Shown one piece after another: positions 1 through 8,476 of a stretch of DNA of 20,054 bases. The notes beneath the pieces were generated by a model that was not told where the DNA came from, did not search any database, and saw only the letters and a program-made list of their open reading frames with translations. Position numbers and translations under genes: made by a program. The number at the start of each line of letters is the position of its first letter. Position 1 is the first letter of the stretch. This DNA comes from Minisyncoccota bacterium (GTDB taxonomy: Bacteria > Patescibacteriota > Minisyncoccia > UBA6257 > JAKLIH01), in contig JAQUZI010000007.1 in NCBI GenBank assembly GCA_028691405.1, positions 1 through 20,054 of the forward strand, read 5' to 3'.

Positions 1-35
1 ATTACTAATATTAGTGTAATAAGCTTGTTTTTCAT
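1..35 (-). CDS. Start of a probable exported protein (partial, runs off window)
   Basis: Only the first eleven complete codons are visible: an ATG followed by MKNKLITLILV. A short positively charged start followed by a hydrophobic run is what the beginning of a signal peptide or membrane anchor looks like. A well-formed promoter lies about 30 bases upstream, which supports a genuine start here. No Shine-Dalgarno is visible, as for most genes in this window. Its function cannot be told from this fragment. Being next to a Cys-rich secreted protein gene, it may be another surface protein (inference). Confidence 0.5.
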   Translation of the reverse strand, partial: MKNKLITLILV

Positions 36-66
36 ACAAATATATGTTTAGTTTATTAATATGTAT

Positions 67-95
67 ATTATACCATAATAATATGTATTTGTAAA
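67..95 (-). promoter_or_regulatory. Sigma70-type promoter for the gene starting at 35
   Basis: On the minus strand the sequence reads TTTACA (90-95), a 17-base spacer and TATAAT (67-72). A TG dinucleotide just upstream of the -10 gives an extended -10. It points at the ATG at 35. This makes the gene at the window's left edge a separate transcription unit from the Cys-rich gene upstream. Confidence 0.65.
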
Positions 96-112
96 GTGGA
101 TATAATATAGAG

Positions 113-139
113 AAACAAGATAACAGAGTTATCTTGTTT
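113..139 (-). terminator. Hairpin downstream of the Cys/Thr-rich gene, likely terminator
   Basis: There is a perfect 12-base inverted repeat, AAACAAGATAAC, with a 3-base loop (125-127). It lies 22 bases past the stop of the gene ending at 162 and before the next promoter. The stem is long and stable, but the following minus-strand T-run is short (TTTCTCT), so termination may be inefficient. Placement between two transcription units supports a terminator role. Confidence 0.55.
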
Positions 140-161
140 GAATAACTGGCACTACTTCCCT

Positions 162-1856
162 TCATCTTAGTGTAGGAAATATGCTCAATTTTATTGATTT
201 GGTTTGAATATTGCCTGTTTCAGGGTCTTTACAAGTAAGAGTTATGGTATATTTGTCAGGTTTAAGGTTTTTAATATTAAGAGATATAGACTTATCATTA
301 AATGGAGATCTCATAAATACATATCTGTTGGCGTAACCCTCAATTAAATTACCAATAAGATTACCAAAGACGTCTGAATTTTCGTTGATGAATAAGTCAA
401 TAGATGGTGTGATTTCTAATTTACATTCACTACAATAATTGGCTGTATATTCTAGTTTTGGATTAGAAAGTATTCCATTTTCTGGTTTGCTAAAGATTGA
501 GTATGTATCATATTCATTGTCTTTATTGTCTTTGAAGTGTAGGAAACTAATATGGCAATAATTAATTGGTTTAGTTGAACTTGTGGTAGTTGGAATTACA
601 CAATCAGTATTGTATGATTCTATTTTGATACATGTGCTACCAGAGGCATTATTTGGCTTGCATTCTGTTTCGGTTATTTTTACTTTGTCATTTTTATTAC
701 TACATCGTCTAAAAGTAGTATATTGGTTTTTGTTAACTAATATACATTGACCGTAACCACTTATATTTTCAGAATTTGGATCGCATATATATATTTTATT
801 ATCTGGATCTGATGGGGCGGTGGTAGTAGTTGTTGTGGTTGTTGTTGTAGTGTCTGTTTTTGCTTTACATTCTGCACTTTCAACAACCCACATATTCCCT
901 ATTTGTTCATATGTATTTTTGCTAAAATCACATTCATCAACACCACAACTATTCATTTCTTTACAGGTTTCGTAAATATATTTATATTTATATGCTCCCT
1001 TTTGATAATAGATTGATTTAGTTTCACATTCGGTGTGAGGGTATGTTTGCCCAGTAGGACAAGGTGTACATTTATCATTATGATAGTAATTTGCATTTTC
1101 AATTCAGATACCCTCGACAAACATGTCTTTTATTGTTGTTTTGTTGTCTTTGGTGTTACAATTAGTAACGCCACATCAATTTTTCTTAACACAATATACA
1201 TTTGTGTATGATTTACTAGAAGAATCATATGTATTTACATCGTCACAAGTGTAATGAGGATTTGTTTCTCCAGTATTGCAATTTGTACTTCCCTTTGTTG
1301 TCGTTGTTGTTGTGCAATCAGCATCATTAATACATGGATGCGATCCATGGGCCTGAGGAAATGTTTGCATGAAATTAAAGCATTTATCGGCAGGACCTGT
1401 CCCATAAGCGTGATGATAATGAGGACAACCTGCTAATATTCAACTCAAATAACCAATGCGATTATTAATATTCCATGCTGGTATTCCATGAGAATAAACT
1501 AGGTTTCCTTTTGCATCAAGTTTAACTCAATCACACCCATGAGTATGTCATAGGCCGTTTTTAAAGTTATCGCAACTTTCAAATTTTATACATTCGTCTT
1601 CTTCGCAATAGCTTGTTCAGCAAGGTAATTTGCAGTTTTTACTACCGGCGCCACAACATGCTGATCCAGCTCCTCCATCTATACCCTTATCTTCGTCTGG
1701 TTGGTGGTCACATCATTTTTCTTTATCAAATTTACCGTCAGTGCAGTTTTGTGGTTGACCAACACAATCGTACGCTAATACTTTTTGTGTCTGAACAACA
1801 GATAACCCAATTAATATTACTAGCGTTAATATTAATATTCATAAATATTTTTTCAT
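162..1856 (-). CDS. Cys- and Thr-rich secreted protein, 564 aa, unknown function
   Basis: I do not recognise the family. The reading frame is continuous from the ATG at 1856 to TAA only if UGA is Trp; about eight UGA codons lie in its first half. The N-terminus is a classical signal peptide: MKKYLW, a hydrophobic stretch to about residue 27, then a likely cleavage after VLA before YDC. The mature part has about 37 cysteines, often in pairs spaced 5-12 residues apart, suggesting a disulfide-bonded extracellular protein. Two low-complexity threonine tracts (six Thr, and eleven Thr followed by APSDPDN) look like flexible, possibly modified linkers between Cys-rich modules. The last 130 residues have few Cys and end in a beta-rich segment (YTITLTCKDPETG) resembling an Ig-like fold. 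It starts 8 bases after the aldolase stop and is the last gene of that cluster. The start lacks a Shine-Dalgarno. Confidence 0.8.
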
Positions 1857-1864
1857 AAATCAAT

Positions 1865-2614
1865 TTAAATATTTTTATTAAATATTATATTATGCAATTT
1901 CTTGCCTATTTCGACTGCGTTTTCTTTTTGTCAGATATTTCTACCAATTATTATTCCATTTCCTTTGTTTTTCATTACATTATTTGTCCAATCTAATAAA
2001 TTTTCGTTATTGATTGAATTTCCGCCTCTTATAGCTATTGGTAAGTTAGGAGCAATTTCATTTAATTTTTGTAAAGCAGATAAGTTTTCTATAGCTGGCA
2101 TTTTAACCATGTCAGCGCCAATTTCATAAACTTGTCTTAAAGCAAAAGATAAATAATTAAAATCTTGAATGTATTCTCAAGAGCTATTAACAATATATGC
2201 TCAAATAATAACAGCCATATTAAGATTATGAGCTTCTTCAATGATATTTGAGGCAATTTCAATTTGTTCAGATTCATATTCTGATCCAAAATAGATGGTA
2301 TAACCAACAGCTTTTGCCCCTAATTTATGAGCATATTTAACTGAACAAGTTAAAATTGGTTCATTTGTTTTTTCTGATTTAGAATTTAATTTGACAATTA
2401 ATGGTGTTTTGTAATTTGATTGAGAATATATTTCAGCTATTCCTTTATTTAAGATAATGCCAGTTGCCTGTATATTTTTTGCTAACTCAAAAATATATTT
2501 TGGATTTTTAGATTGAAATTTAAATACTTCTGGGTTTTTACCCAAACCATGATCATAAGCGAGGACTAAACATTTTTCATTTTTTAAAAATGGTAATATT
2601 AATTTTTTTATCAT
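1865..2614 (-). CDS. DhnA-type class I fructose-bisphosphate aldolase family protein, 249 aa
   Basis: This is a TIM-barrel class I aldolase of the DhnA/archaeal-type FBP aldolase family, which cleaves or forms C-C bonds through a lysine Schiff base. Visible hallmarks are YDHG (residues 20-23), the probable Schiff-base lysine in GADMVK (about residue 171), the phosphate-binding IRGGN (about 201-205) and IIIGRNIWQ near the C-terminus. Three in-frame UGA codons (IIWAY, NSSWEY, RNIWQ) must be Trp to give the full length, which is normal for the family. The ATG overlaps the end of the upstream kinase gene by seven bases (ATGATAA), so translation is probably coupled. Next to a PfkB kinase and transketolase, a fructose-1,6-bisphosphate or related sugar-phosphate substrate is likely. 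Other DhnA activities (2-amino-3,7-dideoxy-heptulosonate synthase, DeoC-like) cannot be excluded. Confidence 0.82.
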
Positions 2615-3621
2615 ATTTTTTCTTTTTTAATTTTTAATTTATTGAAGTATTTTTTTCATGTTTTGTTATTAAATATTGTTGGGGTAAGTAAATTAGTATT
2701 TCCACCTATTTTCTCAATACAATTACTAGCATTTGCTAGAGCGAATTTTAAACTATATTCAATGTCTTTTGTTTTTCTAAACATTAAGGAAAACCCGCTT
2801 GCTAATGCATCGCCAGCACCAGTTGTATCTACAATTTTAGTATGTTTGTATGCATTACAATAATAGATATGTTTATTGTCTGAAGCAGTTAAACCATCTT
2901 TACCTTTAGAGACAATGCAAATACCTTTAATATGCTTATCTATAAATTGAAATATTTGTTTTTCTTTTGTATAAGGTATATTACTTAAAAGGCTAGCTTC
3001 TTCAAGATTTAAGAAAAAACAATCAATGTAATTTAATATATTTAAATTATTTTTCAAAAACAGAAGGTCTTTTGTGTTTGGATTTGAGCATCACATTGTT
3101 TCTGGATGATCTTTTTTATAATTAACGATTGTGTTCCAATTTGTTCTTTTTCCATATAATGAACTTGAAAAAAGTATTTTAGCTTGAGTATTTTTTAAAT
3201 CTTTTTGATTTACAATTATATTAGCAGAACAACTTTTGGGATCTTTAATAATAGTACGCTCAGCATTGTTAGACAAAAGTATACAAGAAAAACTAGTATT
3301 TCTTTTTTTATCAATTTTTATTTTTGTTTTCTTGATATTTTTTTTACTTTTAATAAAGTCTTGAATTGTCTTTTTGTTTAAATCAGCGCCAACATTGCTA
3401 ACTAAATAACTTTTGTAGCCAAAATTAGAAAAGGTAGTTCCAACGTTTAAACAACTGCCACCAGTTTTAGTTGAAAAAATGCTTCCTTCTAGTTTTTGTC
3501 CTAAAGGAAAAGCAATTCCTTTTTTGTTTATAAAACTTTTTTCATTAATTATTTTAGATTCAGAACTATTAATGAAAAAATCTAAAGTTGCAGATCCAAT
3601 AATAATAACATCTAATTTCAT
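2608..3621 (-). CDS. PfkB/ribokinase-family sugar kinase, 337 aa
   Basis: This cytoplasmic ATP-dependent carbohydrate kinase has the ribokinase fold. It begins with a beta strand and IIIGSATLD (residues 6-14). It carries the substrate-binding glycine motif TGGSCLNVG near residue 53 and the PfkB signature DTTGAGDALASGF (265-277) with the catalytic base Asp271. I chose the ATG at 3621 because the family motif follows at once; a TTG eight codons upstream lies inside the previous gene's end. One UGA at ETMWCSN splits the gene under the standard code, and two more UGA codons near the end are read through before TAA, overlapping the aldolase start. The sugar is not determined by sequence alone. Pairing with a class I aldolase makes a phosphofructokinase-like role attractive; ribokinase or another ketose kinase is the alternative. 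Confidence 0.85.
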
Positions 3622-3631
3622 AAAATATTTT

Positions 3632-4336
3632 TTATTGTTTTTCAAATAAATAGAATGGTGTAGGTCCTAAGAAAGCATTATCTACCATAATAACAAAAGG
3701 CATACCGGAAGCTCTTTTAAGCGCAAATCCACCTGCTTCTAAAGACGCGTTAGTATCTGTTTGAGATAATACTATACCGCTTTGAGGGATACTCTCTCCT
3801 CCTCCACCTTCACCGCTTGGTCACTCAGTAATACAGCTAGCGCCAATACAAAAACCAGTGCTTGATGTGATATTGCCAGTAGATGAAGCAGTTCCATTTA
3901 CTTCTAAATTATTAGTAGTTGGCACTTGTCCTATACCTAATTTAAAATCAGTAGTTGTTCCAAAATTCATTGTATTTGCACTAATACTAAGATCTTTTAA
4001 AGAAGCAGTATTGTTTGTAGAGTCTATTTTGAATAACTCTGTTTCGGCAGCATTAGTTATTTTAAATTGGTTTTCACTATTAGCTGTTGGTGTAAATGTG
4101 GCTGTACCTTGAAACAAGGAAGAACTAGCAACAGTTAAAGCATCGCTAATAGTCAAAGATCCTTGTTTGGTCTGGTTACTTGTGCCGACGTTTAATGGGG
4201 CTGATAAGTTTTCAGCTGGTGGGTTGGCGGTTGGTGTAACTCAAGCGCCATTAGCTATAAAGCCACACACTAAGATTAAAGCTACAGCTCAAATACTTAT
4301 AGCGGCGAAACGAAATGGGTTGTTATTTTGTTTCAT
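3632..4336 (-). CDS. Membrane-anchored extracellular repeat-like protein, 234 aa
   Basis: The protein has a short basic N-terminus (MKQNNNPFRF), one transmembrane helix (about residues 11-30) and then an extracellular Pro/Ala/Asn segment with APLNVGTSNQTKQG. The remainder is Ser/Thr/Asn-rich beta-type sequence (for example LTVASSSLFQ, FKLGIGQVP, LEVNGTASSTGN). I recall this architecture from Parcubacteria-like genomes, where it is usually left hypothetical; it resembles phage-tail or adhesin beta-helix segments. A Gly stretch (SGEGGGGES) links to a C-terminal module ending LGPTPFYLFEKQ. UGA codons at ISIWAV, NGAWVT and ITEWPS must be Trp. It starts 29 bases after the transketolase C subunit and ends 10 before the kinase, so it is probably co-transcribed with metabolic genes. 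A role in surface attachment is inference. Confidence 0.75.
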
Positions 4337-4365
4337 ATTGTTTTGATTAATTTTTTATTAAATTT

Positions 4366-5361
4366 TTATATATTTTTTCTTTTTATAACTTTACGAACTG
4401 CTTGTTTTATAGATTGTTTATCTAAGTGATGTTTAGCATAAAGTTGTGTTGGAGAACCAGTTTCACCGAAAAGATCATTAACAGCAACAAATTCAATTGG
4501 TATAGGATGTGTTTCGGCTAGTAATTCGGATATAGCACTTCCTAAACCGCCATATTTTTGATGATCTTCAACAACAACGAAAGCTTTGCATTTTTTAGCA
4601 TAATCAATTAATATTTTTCTATCTAATGGTTTTATTGTGTGACAATTTATTACGGTACAGCTAATTTTTTCTTTTTCTAATTCATAAGCTGTATCTAATA
4701 CATTGGCCGTTAAATTACCATAAGAAATTAAAGCTACTTCTGAATTGTTTTGATTGTATAAAACATTTGCTTTTCCAATTTCGAATGGGGTATCAAGCGT
4801 TGTGATTGTTTTTGTTTTGCTTCTTTGTAATCTTAAATAACAAGGCTTGTTTATTTCACTAATAGCAATAGTTGCTTTTTTAGCTTCAATACTATCGCAT
4901 GGGGCAACAACAATCATATTAGGTAAAGTTCTCATAATAGCCACGTCTTCTAAACATTGATGACTAGCTCCGTCTGGACCAGTATCAAGACCGCTATGAC
5001 CACCAACAATTTTTACAGGAACATCGTTATAACATATAGCAGTTCTAATTATTTCTCAGCTTCTACCCGGAGAAAAAATAGCAAAAGAAAGAATGTATGG
5101 TATTTTATTTTCACCAGCCAGTCCACTAGCTACACCGGCCATATTTTGTTCAGCAATACCAACGGAAAAAAATCTTTCTGGAAATCTATTTTTAAATTTT
5201 AAAGCTCTTAAACTATCAGTTAAATCAGCGCTTAAAACACAAACTTTTTCATTTTGTTCACCTAAAATTAATAGTCCTTCACCAAAACCATCGCGAGTTG
5301 ATGCTTGCTCGCAATTATCAGAAAATATTTTTTTATTTAATTTTAGTGAATTATTTATCAT
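4366..5361 (-). CDS. Transketolase C-terminal subunit, 331 aa
   Basis: This is the pyrimidine-binding and C-terminal half of transketolase, encoded as a separate polypeptide as in archaea and many CPR-type bacteria. Together with the N subunit it transfers two-carbon units between ketose and aldose phosphates in the non-oxidative pentose phosphate pathway, using thiamine diphosphate. Seen in sequence: STRDGFGEGL, the catalytic-Glu motif VGIAEQNMAG, FSPGRSWEIIR, GGHSGLDTGPDGASHQ and a C-terminal Rossmann-like domain with VVVEDHQKYGGLGSA. The W in SPGRSWE is a UGA at the canonical Trp position. The ATG lies 1 base after the N-subunit stop (TAATATG), so the two are tightly coupled, which supports an obligate heteromer. 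The DXS C-half is an alternative by fold, but the SPGR and DGASHQ region and the separate N subunit favour transketolase. Confidence 0.92.
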
Positions 5362-5362
5362 A

Positions 5363-6196
5363 TTAGTTATTTAATTCATTTTGAATTTTTTGATAAACAT
5401 CATCAGAAATTGATTTACCATGTCATTCTGATTTGTTTTCAATAAATGACACGCCTTTACCAGCTAATGTATTACATATAATTACAGTTGGATTATCATT
5501 AATAAATTTTGCTTGATTTATAGCATTAATAATTTCTTTTAAATTATGACCGTCAACTTCAATAACATTTCAGTTAAAACTTTCATATTTTGCTTTCAAA
5601 GGTTCAATTGGCATTACATCTTCAGTATGACCATCAATTTGTATTTGATTTCGATCAATCAAACAAATAAGATTATCTAGTTTATATTTAGCAGCAAACA
5701 TTACCGCTTCTCATGTGCTTCCCTCTTGTTGTTCACCATCACCCATTAAACAATAAACTTGGTATGGGTTTTTATCTAATTTAGAAGCAAGACACATGCC
5801 AGTTGCTTGGGATAACCCTTCACCAACTGGTCCAGAAGAAGTTTCAATACCAGGTGTTTTTTTGTTTGGATGTCCTTGTAAAATTGATTCAAAATTTCTA
5901 AAAGTTTTTAATATCTGTTTATCAAAGAAACCAGCTTCAGCTAAAACAAGATAAGCTAAAGGAGCATAATGGCCATTAGAAATAACAACTCTGTCTCTTT
6001 TTTCTCATTTTGGATTTTTAGGATTGTATTTTAATACATCACCAAAATACAAAGCGACGTATTGTTCAACCGCACCAAGTGGTCCAGCAATATGACCTGA
6101 CTTTGCATTGTAAACCATGTCAATAATTTCTTTACGAAAAGATTGGCATAGGGTTTTCATTTCATTAATTTTTAATTTTTTAGATAAAATTTTCAT
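5363..6196 (-). CDS. Transketolase N-terminal subunit, 277 aa
   Basis: This is the thiamine-diphosphate (PP-domain) half of the split transketolase. Visible motifs are NAKSGHIAGPLGAVE near residue 30, NPKNPKWEKRDR near 60, SNGHYAPLAY, the diphosphate/Mg-binding MGDGEQQEGSTWEA (about 153-166) followed by LIDRNQIQIDG, then VDGHN and GKGVSFIENKSEWHGK. Four UGA codons (KWEKRD, STWEA, SFNWN, SEWHGK) coincide with tryptophans conserved in the family. Without them the gene would appear as a 63-aa fragment. A TTGACT-17-TATACT promoter lies 25 bases upstream, making this the first gene of the cluster down to the Cys/Thr-rich protein. No Shine-Dalgarno precedes the ATG. Confidence 0.93.
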
Positions 6197-6220
6197 TTAA
6201 ATAAATATATTATTAGTTAT

Positions 6221-6249
6221 AGTATAGATAAAAAAGAAGAAAAAGTCAA
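6221..6249 (-). promoter_or_regulatory. Promoter of the transketolase cluster
   Basis: TTGACT (6244-6249), a 17-base spacer and TATACT (6221-6226) on the minus strand, 25 bases before the first ATG of the N subunit. It sits just downstream of the rplL terminator, as expected for a new transcription unit. The next five genes follow with gaps of at most about 30 bases or overlaps, and no other clear terminator is seen before 139. Confidence 0.72.
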
Positions 6250-6274
6250 CAAATATTTGATTAAAAAACAATAA

Positions 6275-6302
6275 AAAAAGAACGATATAAATCGTTCTTT
6301 TT
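6275..6302 (-). terminator. Rho-independent terminator of rplJ-rplL
   Basis: A 12-base-pair stem (AAAAAGAACGAT with its complement) and a 4-base loop are followed on the minus strand by a run of Ts. It starts 15 bases after the rplL stop. The A-run on the other side means it could also act on the plus strand, but no plus-strand gene needs it. Confidence 0.85.
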
Positions 6303-6317
6303 AAAAGTGATATCTGT

Positions 6318-6704
6318 TTATTTGATAGAAACTCTTGCACCGGCTTCTTCTAATGTTTTCTTAATGTTTTCAGCGTCAGCAACAGCAATATTTTCTTTAA
6401 CAGCTTGTGGAGCACCATCGGCTAAATCTTTTGCTTCTTTTAAGCCAAGACCAGTTATGTCTCTTAAAGCCTTGATAACTTGAATTTTAGCATCGCCAGT
6501 TGATTCAAGAATAACGGATACAGTTGATTTTTCTTCACCACCATCTTCTCCACCGGCAGCAACAGCACCAACCATAGGTGTAGCTGAAACGTCAAATTTT
6601 TCTTCTAATGTTTTTACTAATTCAACAATCTCAGTAACAGATAATTCTTCGATTTTTTTAATTAATTCCTCGATTTTTGGAGAAATTGTTTTTTCATTTT
6701 CCAT
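6318..6704 (-). CDS. rplL: Ribosomal protein bL12 (L7/L12), 128 aa
   Basis: This is the stalk protein of the large ribosomal subunit, which recruits and stimulates translational GTPases. The N-terminal dimerisation helix region (ELIKKIEELSVTEIVELVKTLE) is followed by an Ala/Gly-rich hinge (VGAVAAGGEDGGEEK). The globular C-terminal domain has the conserved VIKALRDITGLGLKEAKDL and ends EEAGARVSIK. Length is normal for the family. It lies 20 bases downstream of rplJ and is followed by a strong terminator, the usual arrangement. There is no in-frame UGA and no Shine-Dalgarno. Confidence 0.97.
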   Translation of the reverse strand: MENEKTISPKIEELIKKIEELSVTEIVELVKTLEEKFDVSATPMVGAVAAGGEDGGEEKSTVSVILESTGDAKIQVIKALRDITGLGLKEAKDLADGAPQAVKENIAVADAENIKKTLEEAGARVSIK

Positions 6705-6724
6705 AATATATATTTATTAAATTA

Positions 6725-7219
6725 TTAATTAGACTTTTGACTAATTTGATCTAAAGCAAAAACTAATTTAGTTAATGGGTATTTAATAGATCAAACCAAT
6801 CGAGTATATAAATCATTTTCAGATTTAATAGATGTAAACATTGATAAAGTTTGTTGATCAACAGCCTCTTTGTTTAGTATGGCGCCTAAGATATCAAACT
6901 TACCTTTATGTGATTTTTTGAAAGCGTTTAAAAAACCAAGAGCGCTAAATAAATTTTCGTTAGAAAATATTAAAGCCGCTTGACCTTTAAAACCTTTTTT
7001 AAGGTTAACATTTTTGACTTCTGATTCTTTAAAGGCAATATCAGCTAATGTTTTTTTAACTAATGCCATTTTAGATTCTACGCCAAAAAGTTCGCTTCTA
7101 AGTTTTGTTACATCTTTTGTCTTAATTTCGGAAAAAGTGATATAAAAAATATAGGGTGAATTTTGTATTTCCTCTTTTATTTTATTAATCTTTTCCCTTT
7201 TTTGTTCGCGTGTTAACAT
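6725..7219 (-). CDS. rplJ: Ribosomal protein uL10, 164 aa
   Basis: uL10 is the base of the ribosomal stalk: it binds 23S rRNA and L12 dimers. The N-terminal part (MLTREQKREKINKIKEEI, YITFSEIKTKDVTKLRSEL) and the KKGFKGQAALIF segment match the family. Under the standard code it would stop after LYTRLV. With UGA as Trp it continues with WSIKYPLTKLVFALDQISQKSN, the alpha-helical L12-binding tail that uL10 needs, before TAA. So the recoding restores a functionally essential C-terminus. Expression is probably autoregulated through the leader at 7220-7342. Confidence 0.95.
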
Positions 7220-7342
7220 AATTTAGAATTTAAGAATAAATAAAAATCTGCTGGTAGATAAACTCCCACAACAGATTTAAATAATTAAGTTGTCGACCCC
7301 TTATCAGGACTTATTGTTTGCCTGGCATCTTGGGAGTTTTGT
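7220..7342 (-). promoter_or_regulatory. L10-type ribosomal leader (autoregulatory 5' UTR) of rplJ-rplL
   Basis: Between the promoter and rplJ lies a 120-base structured leader. Minus-strand AAACTCCCA (7331-7339) is complementary to TGGGAGTTT (7260-7268), closing a long element of about 60 bases that contains AGATGCCAGGCAAAC and GTCCTGATAAGGGGTCGAC. Position, size and the closing helix fit the L10 leader family, in which the L10-L12 complex binds its own mRNA. Family assignment is by position and general shape; a covariance-model search (RF00557) would settle it. Confidence 0.7.
7236..7278 (-). terminator. Attenuator-like hairpin in the rplJ leader
   Basis: Minus-strand AAATCTGTTG (7269-7278) pairs with CAGCAGATTT (7244-7253), with one G-U pair, and is followed by a T-rich tract (TTTATTTATTC). 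The 15-base loop contains most of the 3' half of the leader's closing helix, so the two structures should compete. This is the layout expected for transcription attenuation of the ribosomal operon. Which state is favoured by L10 is inference. Confidence 0.5.
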
Positions 7343-7348
7343 AAGTAA

Positions 7349-7376
7349 ATTATATCATATTTTCAAAAAAAGTCAA
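7349..7376 (-). promoter_or_regulatory. Promoter of rplJ-rplL
   Basis: TTGACT (7371-7376), a 16-base spacer and TATAAT (7349-7354) on the minus strand. It sits directly against the ackA stop codon (7377-7379), with no space for a separate ackA terminator, so the upstream operon may read into the leader. Confidence 0.82.
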
Positions 7377-8435
7377 TTATTCCAATGTTTTTATTTGTTT
7401 AGCAATATTTAGTTCCTCATTAGTTTTAATTGCTAATATTTCAATATTTTTAGCAATATTTAGATTTTTCATAATATTTTTTCTAGTAATATCAAGGCCA
7501 CTGCCAATTGACCCAGTAAAACAAATAGCATCAATTTTGTTTAAAATACCAAAATAGCTAGCAATTGTTTTCCTAATTTGATAACAAAACATATTAAAAG
7601 CAAGAACACATTTTTCGTCTTTTGATTTTACACCCTTAATTAAATCGAGATAATTAGTTTTACCAGAAATGCCATATATGCCAGATTTATGATTTAAAAT
7701 TGCATTTAATTCATCTATAGTGTAGTTATATTTTTTAATAAGATGAATTAATACACCAGGATCAATATCACCAGATCGGGTTGACATCATTATCCCTCCT
7801 AAAGGCGTAAAACCTAAAGATATATCAACAGCTATACCTTTAGAAATAGCGCTGATAGAACAACCGCCACCTAAATGACAGATAATTAAATTACAATTTC
7901 TCTCTTTTTTCTTTAAAATTTTTGAAGCTTCACTTAAAATATATTGGTGTGATATGCCGTGAAAACCATATCTTTTTACATTTTGATAATAATATTTTAT
8001 TGGAATGGCAAAGTGTTTTGATTCCTCATTAATATTGGCAAAAAAACCAGTATCAAAAACAGCAACATTTTTAATTTTAGGTTGATTAATTAAAGCTAAA
8101 TTAATAAAAGATAAATTGTAAGGATTATGCAATGGCGCTAGCTCATTGTATTTTGCAAGTTTTTTGATATTATTTTTATTAATTATTGTTGGTTGAGTAA
8201 AATCATTTCCACCATGAACAACGCGATGACCAAAATATTTAATATCTCCAAAACTTTTAGCTTTAACTAATATTTTATTAAACAAAGCTTCTTGAAGAAT
8301 TTCTCTTTCTTTCCCCTTCTCTTCTATATCAAAAGTTTCAGAATCTAATAATTCTAAAGTTTTGTAATCAAATACTTTATATTTTAATGAAGTTGAGCCA
8401 GCATTAAAAATTACCAATAATTCTTTGGTTGTCAT
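7377..8435 (-). CDS. ackA: Acetate kinase, 352 aa
   Basis: Acetate kinase interconverts acetyl phosphate + ADP and acetate + ATP, a substrate-level phosphorylation in fermentative metabolism. Motifs in order: NAGSTSLKYKVFD at the N-terminus, GHRVVHGG (about 65-72), VAVFDTGFF with the catalytic Asp, RYGFHGISHQY, ICHLGGGCSI (phosphate loop), DISLGFTPLGGIMMSTRSGDIDPG with the catalytic Arg, and FTGSIGSG near the C-terminus. At 352 aa it is some 40-50 residues shorter than typical enterobacterial or Bacillus enzymes, as for compact genomes, with all key motifs kept. It has no in-frame UGA. It is the last gene of the 14185-7377 cluster. No phosphotransacetylase gene is in the window. Confidence 0.95.
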   Translation of the reverse strand: MTTKELLVIFNAGSTSLKYKVFDYKTLELLDSETFDIEEKGKEREILQEALFNKILVKAKSFGDIKYFGHRVVHGGNDFTQPTIINKNNIKKLAKYNELAPLHNPYNLSFINLALINQPKIKNVAVFDTGFFANINEESKHFAIPIKYYYQNVKRYGFHGISHQYILSEASKILKKKERNCNLIICHLGGGCSISAISKGIAVDISLGFTPLGGIMMSTRSGDIDPGVLIHLIKKYNYTIDELNAILNHKSGIYGISGKTNYLDLIKGVKSKDEKCVLAFNMFCYQIRKTIASYFGILNKIDAICFTGSIGSGLDITRKNIMKNLNIAKNIEILAIKTNEELNIAKQIKTLE

Positions 8436-8476
8436 ATGTATATTTTTAAATTAATTATTTAATATTAAATATATTC

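Noticed and set aside
4..15. Palindrome ACTAATATTAGT as a possible operator
   Set aside because: It lies within the first codons of the partial exported protein and is a simple A/T palindrome; nothing else supports an operator.
818..860. Thr-codon run as a CRISPR-like or tandem DNA repeat
   Set aside because: It is an uneven ACN trinucleotide run inside one coding frame, without spacers or unit conservation beyond the codon.
1254..2129. Plus-strand open frames opposite the Cys-rich protein and the aldolase
   Set aside because: They are shadows of the minus-strand coding frames, with low-complexity Phe/Ile/Leu translations and no start signals.
3621..3645. TTG start eight codons upstream for the PfkB kinase
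   Set aside because: It falls inside the preceding gene's last codons, and the ATG at 3621 is directly followed by the family's first conserved strand.
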